From assembly GCA_040387735.1 (NCBI GenBank), contig JAZKDE010000115.1, positions 28,465 to 92,464 on the forward strand: a stretch of 64,000 nt of DNA. The letters run 5' to 3'. Shown one piece after another: positions 1 through 6,509 of this stretch. Each line of letters opens with the position of its first letter. The first letter of the stretch is position 1. Made by a program: the position numbers and the translations under genes. The notes under the pieces are model-generated. The model did no database searches. It was not told the origin of the DNA and was given only the letters and a program-made list of their open reading frames with translations. The DNA comes from Arcicella sp040387735. GTDB lineage: Bacteria; Bacteroidota; Bacteroidia; Cytophagales; Spirosomataceae.

Positions 1-668
1 AAATGGGTTCTGCAACAAAGCCTGTTTGTGGTTTTGAATTGAAGATTTTGAACGAAGCAGGTGAGGAAAATAAAGCTCACGAAGAAGGATATATTTGCAT
101 AAAATTGCCGATGGCTCCAGGGAGTTTACCAACGCTTTGGAACGACCACGAACGTTTTAAAGAGTCGTACCTAAATACTTTTGAAGGTTATTATCTTACG
201 GGTGACGGCGGATATATAGACCACGAAGGATATGTATATGTAATGGGACGTGTAGATGATGTCATTAACGTAGCTGGACACCGACTTTCAACTGGTTCGA
301 TGGAAGAGATAATTGCTTCTCATCCAGCCGTAGCAGAGTGTGCTGTTTTGGGTATTGCAGATGAATTGCGTGGACAAAGACCTGTTGGTTTTGCGGTATT
401 GAAAGATGGACAATCGATTGATGAAACAAGCCTTGAAAATGAGACAATTGCCCTCATACGTGATAAAATAGGGGCTGTTGCCTTTTATCGAAATACTATT
501 TTGGTAAAACGTTTACCCAAAACACGTTCTGGAAAAATCCTAAGAAAAGTAATTCGGCAGTTGGCAGATGGTGAAAATTTTACAGTACCATCTACGATAG
601 ATGACCCTGCAATTTTGGATGAAATTAAACAAGCTTTACGGACAAGGAAAATTGGAAATATTATTTAG
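1..668 (+). CDS. Acyl-CoA synthetase C-terminal part, propionyl-CoA synthetase type (cut by the window start)
   Basis: This is the C-terminal third of an AMP-forming acyl-CoA synthetase. The reading frame is open to the left edge, so the ATG at 3 is internal, not the start. Visible motifs are the adenylation-domain TGDGG, the hinge block GRVDDVINVAGHRLSTG and the C-terminal catalytic-lysine motif KTRSGKILRK. The sequence GHRLSTGSMEE resembles propionyl-CoA synthetases (PrpE/ACSS3) more than acetyl-CoA synthetases, which have GHRIGTAE as in the next gene; the substrate is an inference from this. The enzyme would activate a short-chain acid with ATP and CoA in the cytoplasm. A second acyl-CoA synthetase (acs) follows on the same strand after a decayed toxin-antitoxin pair. 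Confidence 0.85.
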   Translation, partial: MGSATKPVCGFELKILNEAGEENKAHEEGYICIKLPMAPGSLPTLWNDHERFKESYLNTFEGYYLTGDGGYIDHEGYVYVMGRVDDVINVAGHRLSTGSMEEIIASHPAVAECAVLGIADELRGQRPVGFAVLKDGQSIDETSLENETIALIRDKIGAVAFYRNTILVKRLPKTRSGKILRKVIRQLADGENFTVPSTIDDPAILDEIKQALRTRKIGNII

Positions 669-796
669 ATAAACGATATTAATTTAGCAAGATATAATAT
701 ATTATTTTAGCGTAATACTTTCAAGTAAGGATAGATTGTGTAGAATTGGGTTGTAATTTTACAAGAGAAATTTGAAGGATATTGAGATGTTGGTAT

Positions 797-1201
797 TCAG
801 AGATTTGAAATAACATTTTCAGAAAACCACGTTCGACATTCTTCTAAACTTGATTGCCCAGAGGCGATTTTGATGATGAAATCATAAAGTTTTGAATTAG
901 GCATTGACTTATCTAATCTCATACTATTCAATTTTAAAAAGCTAAAGCCGATTCTAAGCCAGTACGTTTATTGCCATCTGAAAAGATATGATTGCCAATT
1001 ATATTGTAGCAACAAATGACAGCTTTATCGGAAATTGTTGGATATAGTGGTTAGCCAAATATTTTGGCTTGGACGGCTTCGAGAAGGTAATCAAGATTTT
1101 CTTCGTGTAGAAGGTTATTGGGAGAGTGAAATTACCACCGTGTTCCAAAACTGTTCTTTGATTAATGTAGGTTACGTCCTCTTTTCTAAATATTGAATCA
1201 C
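797..1201 (-). pseudogene. Decayed Doc/Fic-type toxin gene
   Basis: Read on the minus strand, this segment contains the Fic/Doc signature HIFSDGNKRTGLES (about 946-987), preceded by NNLLHEENLDYLLEAVQAK and followed by ASGQSSLEECRTWFSENV, the usual order in Doc-family toxins. The frame is broken at least four times: a shift near 1180, a shift near 1123, an in-frame stop where Gln is expected before PLYPTISDKA, and a shift just after the catalytic motif. The likely start is a GTG at 1199-1201 that overlaps the antitoxin stop (GTGA), the coupling typical of such pairs. The catalytic motif is intact but no functional protein can be made. It ends at the TGA at 797-799. Confidence 0.8.
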
Positions 1202-1392
1202 GCTAATGCTTTAAAAACGGCTCCATATTCTTTAAAATCTTCATTGATAATATCTTCCAGACGTTGTCTTTTGGATTTTTTTTAATCAATATCAATTTCA
1301 GAAATCAATTCTCTGACAAAATCTGGCTCCGTTGCTGCCAAATCAATGAGAGATTTTCGTAAAAGTTGTTTATCTATTGTCGCTGTTATACT
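1198..1392 (-). pseudogene. Decayed antitoxin gene partnered with the Doc relic
   Basis: One minus-strand frame reads ITATIDKQLLRKSLIDLAA, then a single in-frame TAA near 1285, then KKSKRQRLEDIINEDFKEY and GAVFKALA before the TGA at 1198-1200. Its position directly upstream of, and 4-nt overlapping, the Doc relic identifies it as the cognate antitoxin. The original start codon is no longer visible: AGT-ATA occupies the place where an ATG would be expected, near 1387-1392. The relic lies antisense to the spurious upstream extension of acs. Confidence 0.6.
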
Positions 1393-1537
1393 ATTAATTA
1401 TTTTACACAAAACGTTTTATTACATTTATTTCGTTCTATTTAGAGAATTAATAGGAAATAACAAATTACCATTAGAATTACGATTTACTTTGCCTTTGGG
1501 TAAAAAACTGATAATTAAAACCAATAGTACCATAAAA

Positions 1538-3433
1538 ATGAATTTACAAATCTCATCTTTCGAAGAATACGAAGAAGTTTATAATCAGTCAGTTACTGAC
1601 CCAGAAGGATTTTGGGCGGAAGTGGCGCAGAATTTTCAGTGGCGTAAACCTTGGAAGAAGACCTTGGAATGGGACTTCTCTAAAGCAAGTACCAAGTGGT
1701 TTGTCGGTGGTAAAATGAACATTACCGAAAATGCTATCGACCGTCATTTGGCAACCCGTGGCGATCAACCCGCTATTATTTGGGAATCTAATGACCCAGA
1801 AGAGGAATCTATTACTTTGACATACAAGATGTTGCATCAAAAAGTATGTCAATTTGCCAACGTTTTGAAAAAACACGGAGCAAAGAAAGGGGATAGAATT
1901 TGTATTTATATGCCGATGATTCCTGAGTTGTCGATTGCAGTTTTGGCTTGTGCCAGAATCGGAGCAATTCATTCGGTAGTTTTTGGTGGTTTTTCGGCTC
2001 AATCCATTGCCGACCGTATCAACGATGCTCAATGTAATATCGTTATTACGTCAGATGGTTCTTTTAGAGGAAATAAAGAAATTGCCTTAAAATCTACGGT
2101 TGATGATGCCTTGATTCAATGTCCATCAGTACAAAAAGTTATCGTTTCAACTCGTACCCGTACTCCTGTTTCCATGATTAAAGGCCGTGATGTATGGTGG
2201 GAAAACGAAGTGAAAACAGTATCATCTGAATGTCCAGCCGAAGAAATGGATTCAGAAGATATGCTTTTTATCCTTTATACTTCTGGTTCAACGGGTAAAC
2301 CCAAAGGTGTGGTTCACACTTGTGGTGGTTATATGGTTTATGCAACTTATACTTTTGCCAATGTTTTTCAATACAAACCTGGTCAAGTCCATTTTTGTAC
2401 GGCGGATATTGGTTGGATTACAGGACATTCGTACATTGTTTACGGGCCACTTTGTCAGGGAGCAACAACCTTGATATTTGAAGGAATTCCAACGTATCCA
2501 GATGCTGGTCGTTTCTGGGATGTAATTGATAAACATAAAGTTGATATTCTTTATACTGCTCCAACTGCCATTCGTTCATTGATGAGTTTTGGCCCTAAGT
2601 ATTTTGAGAATAAAGACCTTAGTTCTTTAAAAACACTCGGTTCAGTAGGTGAGCCAATCAACGAAGAAGCTTGGCATTGGTACGATGAAAACATCGGAAA
2701 AGGTAAATGTCCAATTGTGGATACATGGTGGCAAACCGAAACGGGTGGAATTATGATTTCACCAATTGCCGGAATTACTAAGACTAAACCAGCTTACGCA
2801 ACATTGCCGTTACCAGGAGTTCAGCCAATTTTGGTGGATGAAAGTGGTAATGAAATTTTAGGCAATGGCGTATCAGGAAATTTGTGCATTAAATTCCCTT
2901 GGCCAGGTATTATTCGTACCACTTATGGTGACCACGAACGTTGCATCCAAACGTATTTTTCAACCTACAAAAATCTGTATTTCACGGGTGATGGTTGTAT
3001 GCGTGACGAAGATGGTTATTATAAAATTACGGGTCGTGTGGATGATGTAATGAACGTTTCAGGACATAGAATCGGAACCGCTGAGGTTGAAAATGCGATA
3101 AATATGCACTTAGGCGTGGTAGAATCTGCCGTAGTTGGTTTTCCTCATGATATCAAAGGGCAAGGAATTTATGCTTATGTAATTTGTGAAAAACATCTCG
3201 GAGACTTAGATTTAACTCGTAAAGATATTTTGGCAACGGTAACTCGTTTGATTGGTCCAATTGCGAAACCTGATAAAATTCAGTTTGTAACGGGCTTACC
3301 AAAAACTCGTTCTGGAAAAATCATGAGAAGGATTTTAAGAAAAGTTGCCGAAGGAGAGATAGGTAGCTTAGGCGATACATCAACACTACTTGACCCGACA
3401 GTTGTGGAAGAGATTATTGCTGGGGCATTGTAA
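1538..3433 (+). CDS. acs: Acetyl-CoA synthetase
   Basis: AMP-forming acetyl-CoA synthetase, converting acetate, ATP and CoA to acetyl-CoA in the cytoplasm. With the ATG at 1538 the protein has 631 residues, normal for the family. Motifs in order are the P-loop-like YTSGSTGKPKG near residue 247, WWQTETGG near 397 (acetate pocket), the TGDG block near 484, the hinge GRVDDVMNVSGHRIG near 499, and the C-terminal SGKIMRR near 592 whose lysine is the catalytic residue acetylated in other bacteria. An in-frame ATG at 1346 would add 64 hydrophobic residues, but that stretch lies antisense to the antitoxin relic and matches no acs N-terminus, so 1538 is chosen. A strong terminator follows. Confidence 0.95.
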   Translation: MNLQISSFEEYEEVYNQSVTDPEGFWAEVAQNFQWRKPWKKTLEWDFSKASTKWFVGGKMNITENAIDRHLATRGDQPAIIWESNDPEEESITLTYKMLHQKVCQFANVLKKHGAKKGDRICIYMPMIPELSIAVLACARIGAIHSVVFGGFSAQSIADRINDAQCNIVITSDGSFRGNKEIALKSTVDDALIQCPSVQKVIVSTRTRTPVSMIKGRDVWWENEVKTVSSECPAEEMDSEDMLFILYTSGSTGKPKGVVHTCGGYMVYATYTFANVFQYKPGQVHFCTADIGWITGHSYIVYGPLCQGATTLIFEGIPTYPDAGRFWDVIDKHKVDILYTAPTAIRSLMSFGPKYFENKDLSSLKTLGSVGEPINEEAWHWYDENIGKGKCPIVDTWWQTETGGIMISPIAGITKTKPAYATLPLPGVQPILVDESGNEILGNGVSGNLCIKFPWPGIIRTTYGDHERCIQTYFSTYKNLYFTGDGCMRDEDGYYKITGRVDDVMNVSGHRIGTAEVENAINMHLGVVESAVVGFPHDIKGQGIYAYVICEKHLGDLDLTRKDILATVTRLIGPIAKPDKIQFVTGLPKTRSGKIMRRILRKVAEGEIGSLGDTSTLLDPTVVEEIIAGAL

Positions 3434-3450
3434 TCGATTATTGTAATTTG

Positions 3451-3486
3451 CGGAAGTCATCCTGTTGAAGGATGACTTCCGTTTTT
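3451..3486 (+). terminator. Rho-independent terminator of acs
   Basis: A perfect 13-bp stem (CGGAAGTCATCCT at 3451-3463 pairing with 3469-3481), a GTTGA loop and a T run at 3482-3486, placed 17 nt after the acs stop. Confidence 0.9.
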
Positions 3487-3540
3487 ATTGGTAAATATTG
3501 TTTAATCTGACTACGTACATTTTTAGCGGTGTAATATTTT

Positions 3541-3577
3541 GGTTAGTTTTGAATAATTAAATTATTCGAAACTAACC
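3541..3577. repeat. Near-perfect AT-rich palindrome
   Basis: Two 17-nt arms, GGTTAGTTTTGAATAAT and ATTATTCGAAACTAACC, flank a 3-nt loop with one mismatch. It lies between the acs terminator and the next gene. No T run follows, so it may be an operator or a second hairpin rather than a terminator. The rest of 3487-3716 shows nothing recognisable. Confidence 0.6.
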
Positions 3578-3716
3578 AGTTATTTATCAATGCAAAATCA
3601 AAAATAGTTATATTTATAACGCTCTCAAGTGTTTAAACGCCATTTTACTGAAATTACTTTGGAAGGTGATGTGATTTTTGCCTATTTTCACGGAATCAAT
3701 TTAATTTCCCTAAAAA

Positions 3717-4205
3717 ATGAAAACTTTTACTACTTCCTTAGACAAATCTAATAAAATCACGACTACTGCTGTTCTTGCTCTGATAATCATAATTGTTGGT
3801 TTTTCCTTGTATAAAATTGGGCAAAGTGATCAAGAAATTTTAACGATTACCATCATTCCAATTATAATTATCTGCCTAATCGCCTATCTCTTCCGTCCTA
3901 ATAATTACGCTGTCTCTGATGATAAATTATTCATACATCGCATGATAAAAGATGTTGAAATTATGAGAAACGATATTAAGTTTGTAGAAATGATTGACGA
4001 GTCAAAAGTAAAAAATAGTATTCGTAAATTTGGTTCTGGTGGATTTTTTGGAAGCTACGGTATGTTTTGGAATTCTACTTTAGGCAGTATGACATGGTAC
4101 GTAACTCGCAAAAATAATTTTGTATTGGTTGAAACAAACGACCAAAAGAAAATAATTTTAACACCCGATAATCCAGAAGAGTTTGTGGCTTCTTTGTCAT
4201 CCTAA
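3717..4205 (+). CDS. Small two-TM membrane protein with bacterial PH-like domain
   Basis: A 162-residue protein with two predicted membrane helices (about residues 15-32 and 43-60) followed by a compact soluble domain. The block GGFFGSYGMFWNSTLGSMTW and the ending KKIILTPDNPEEFVASL resemble the bacterial PH-domain membrane proteins common in Bacteroidota. The N-terminus probably anchors the PH fold at the inner membrane. The biochemical role of this family is unknown. It sits 54 nt upstream of kynU on the same strand and may be co-transcribed with it, but nothing ties it to kynurenine metabolism. Confidence 0.7.
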   Translation: MKTFTTSLDKSNKITTTAVLALIIIIVGFSLYKIGQSDQEILTITIIPIIIICLIAYLFRPNNYAVSDDKLFIHRMIKDVEIMRNDIKFVEMIDESKVKNSIRKFGSGGFFGSYGMFWNSTLGSMTWYVTRKNNFVLVETNDQKKIILTPDNPEEFVASLSS

Positions 4206-4259
4206 ACTTTGAACAACTACCCTTTATCATTAGTTTTGTAAGAAAACATCAACAAAATA

Positions 4260-5516
4260 ATGTCATTTCAAAACACACTTCAGTACGCTCAGCAACTCGA
4301 CCAAGCGGATGAATTAAAAGACTTCCGAAATCTCTTTCATATTCCTGTTCACAATGGGAAACTACAAATTTATATGTGTGGGAATTCTTTGGGTTTACAG
4401 CCAAAGTCGGTTCTTCAATATCTTGACAATGAATTAGATAAATGGAAGAATTTGGGCGTTGAAGGTTGGTTTGAAGGTGAAGATAATTGGATTGGCTACC
4501 TCAAACATCTTAAAGAACCTTTAGCCAAAATAGTAGGAGCAAAGCCTGCAGAAGTTACGGTGATGAATAATCTGACCGTCAATTTACATTTAATGATGGT
4601 TTCATTTTATCAACCTACTGAATCTCGCTTTAAGATTTTGTGTGAAGGCGGTGCTTTTCCATCCGACCAATATGCTTTAGAAACGCATTTGAAATTCAGA
4701 GGAATTAATCCAGAAGAGGCTCTTATTGAAGTTTTCCCGAGAGAAAATGAATTTACTCTTCGGAAAGAAGATATTTTACAGAAAATTGAGGAAAATAAAG
4801 ACTCGTTGGCTTTAGTGATGATGGGTGGAATCAACTATTATTCGGGGCAAGTTTTTGATATGCAGACAATTACCCAAAAAGCACAAGCGATTGGGGCAAA
4901 AGTGGGTTTTGATTTGGCTCATTGTGTCGGAAATATTCCTTTACGATTACACGACTGGAAAGTGGACTTTGCCGTTTGGTGTTCTTATAAATATCTAAAT
5001 TCTGGTATGGGTGGAGTTTCGGGTATATTTGTCCATGAAAAGTATCACAAAACTGATTTACAGCGACTTGCGGGCTGGTGGGGTTACGAAGAAAAGACTC
5101 GTTTCAAAATGGAAAAAGGTTTTGTACCAATGAATGGTGCAGATGGTTGGCAACTGAGTACGCCTACTATTTTGGCAATGGCGTGTCATCGAGCGGCGTT
5201 AGAAATTACCGATAAAGCAGGAATTGAAAATCTACGAAAAAAGAGTATAAAACTGACTGGCTTTTTGCGATTTATTTTGGAAGAATTTAATCAAAAGAAC
5301 GGACAAGTTCTGATTATTATCACACCCGAAAACTCTCAGGAAAATGGGTGTCAATTATCCATTTTAGCGAAAAAAGGAGGGAAAGAATTATTTGATAAAC
5401 TCATTAATAACGGCATCATTGGCGACTGGCGAGAACCTAACGTTATTAGACTTTCACCAGTGCCTTTGTATAATTCTTTTGAGGATGTTTATCGAATAGG
5501 CGTTGCTTTGCAGTAA
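4260..5516 (+). CDS. kynU: Kynureninase
   Basis: PLP-dependent hydrolase cleaving kynurenine to anthranilate and alanine (or 3-hydroxykynurenine to 3-hydroxyanthranilate) in tryptophan degradation or de novo NAD synthesis. The 418-residue length is typical. Family blocks are YMCGNSLGLQPKSV near residue 40, a substrate-binding GWFEGEDNWIGY near 74, the phosphate-side motif GFDLAHCVGN and WCSYKYLNSGMGG, in which Lys244 is the PLP Schiff-base lysine, then PMNGADGWQLSTP. No other kynurenine-pathway gene is in the window, so the branch it serves cannot be told. Its stop codon directly abuts the convergent gene on the other strand. Confidence 0.95.
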   Translation: MSFQNTLQYAQQLDQADELKDFRNLFHIPVHNGKLQIYMCGNSLGLQPKSVLQYLDNELDKWKNLGVEGWFEGEDNWIGYLKHLKEPLAKIVGAKPAEVTVMNNLTVNLHLMMVSFYQPTESRFKILCEGGAFPSDQYALETHLKFRGINPEEALIEVFPRENEFTLRKEDILQKIEENKDSLALVMMGGINYYSGQVFDMQTITQKAQAIGAKVGFDLAHCVGNIPLRLHDWKVDFAVWCSYKYLNSGMGGVSGIFVHEKYHKTDLQRLAGWWGYEEKTRFKMEKGFVPMNGADGWQLSTPTILAMACHRAALEITDKAGIENLRKKSIKLTGFLRFILEEFNQKNGQVLIIITPENSQENGCQLSILAKKGGKELFDKLINNGIIGDWREPNVIRLSPVPLYNSFEDVYRIGVALQ

Positions 5517-5753
5517 TTATTCTGCTTTTTTCTCTTCTCTTGGACCTCTCATGTGAATAACCAAGCCATTGAGAAAGTTACGGAGAATTTGGTCACCACA
5601 TTTTTTGAAATTTGGATGGTCTTCCGCTCTGAAAATATCACCTAACTCTGCCTTTGAAACGGTGAATTCCACCAATTTCATAATCTCAATAATGTCATCA
5701 TTACGAAGACTTAAAGCAACTCTTAGTTTTTTGAAAATATCGTTATTCGACAT
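5517..5753 (-). CDS. Half-length DUF1456 (YehS-like) protein
   Basis: A 78-residue protein, MSNNDIFKKLRVALSLRN at the start, matching one repeat of the DUF1456/YehS family, whose members are usually about 150 residues with two such repeats. The core DDIIEIMKLVEFTVSKAELG and the ending FLNGLVIHMRGPR fit a complete single repeat with no frameshift, so a naturally short form that might dimerise is more likely than a truncation. The family function is unknown. The stop codon is immediately adjacent to the kynU stop with no spacer. A PhnA-domain gene lies 42 nt upstream on the same strand, possibly in the same transcript. Confidence 0.75.
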   Translation of the reverse strand: MSNNDIFKKLRVALSLRNDDIIEIMKLVEFTVSKAELGDIFRAEDHPNFKKCGDQILRNFLNGLVIHMRGPREEKKAE

Positions 5754-5795
5754 ATTTATTTAGTTTAAAAGCCCCAAAAATTATAGGATAAAGTT

Positions 5796-6005
5796 CTATA
5801 CTTTTTTCAAAAATGCAGTTTTCAAAACCATTACAGTTTTCTCAACTTTCCCTTCGATTTCGTCTTCATCATCAGTTAAGCGAATATTTTTTACCACAGT
5901 TCCTCTCTTTAATACCGACGAAGAACCTTTTACTTTTAAGTCTTTAATCAAATGAACCGAATCGCCTTCGCTTAATATTGTTCCATTGCTGTCTCTTACT
6001 TCCAT
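5796..6005 (-). CDS. PhnA-domain protein (YjdM C-terminal domain only)
   Basis: A 69-residue protein that is essentially the C-terminal domain of PhnA/YjdM: VRDSNGTILSEGDSVHLIKD, then LKVKGSSSVLKRGTVVKNIR, and the ending LKTAFLKKV align with that SH3-like fold. The N-terminal zinc ribbon of full-length E. coli YjdM is absent, as in many short Bacteroidota members. Despite the historical name, a role in phosphonate use is not established for this protein. It probably precedes the DUF1456 gene in a two-gene minus-strand unit. Confidence 0.8.
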   Translation of the reverse strand: MEVRDSNGTILSEGDSVHLIKDLKVKGSSSVLKRGTVVKNIRLTDDEDEIEGKVEKTVMVLKTAFLKKV

Positions 6006-6509
6006 TATTTTATGTTTTTGGTTTAATAAAGCACAAAATTAAGTTAATTAAAATTTACACACTAATTTATTTACAATCATGACTTTGAATGATTATGCTT
6101 AAATGCGAACATTTTACTACAATAGCATTCTTAACTTTTCTATTTTCTTGACTTTTCTAACGTTGCATTCTACAAAATTCAGGATGAATAGAAATTCGTA
6201 AAATAGATATTTAACACCCTATAAAAACGGTAGTTTAACTTTCGGTAAACTTGGAAAAGTACAATATCTGAAAAGTAAAATATCATTTGAAGAGGAAATA
6301 TTTTACTTTTATTTATAACTGACAAAAGCAAGGAATAACATTTTTGGGAATTTCAGATTTTATCTGTTAATTGCAAAATAATAAAATAATAATTGCTCAA
6401 TGCCCCTTCAATCGGAATAATATTTGGTTTAAAGTAATTAATTACCGAAACAAATATTCTTATTTAAGGGTTTGTTATTTTTTAAACATTAACCTTTTCT
6501 AAAAATTAC
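6006..6509. promoter_or_regulatory. Intergenic region upstream of the TonB receptor, with an inverted repeat and a possible promoter
   Basis: This divergent 504-nt region serves the PhnA gene and the TonB receptor. It holds a perfect 13-nt inverted repeat (AAAAGTAAAATAT at 6271-6283 and its complement at 6298-6310) with a 14-nt loop. TAATATTTGG at 6418-6427, with TTG at 6393, weakly resembles the Bacteroidota sigma-A pattern (TTG, then TAnnTTTG) but has one extra base. No other gene was seen. Confidence 0.35.

Noticed and set aside
3629..3748. A GTG-started frame (VFKRHFTEITLEGDVIFAYF and onward) overlapping the start of the PH-domain gene
   Set aside because: It looks partly protein-like but overlaps the real gene in another frame, is only about 40 codons long and matches nothing I know.
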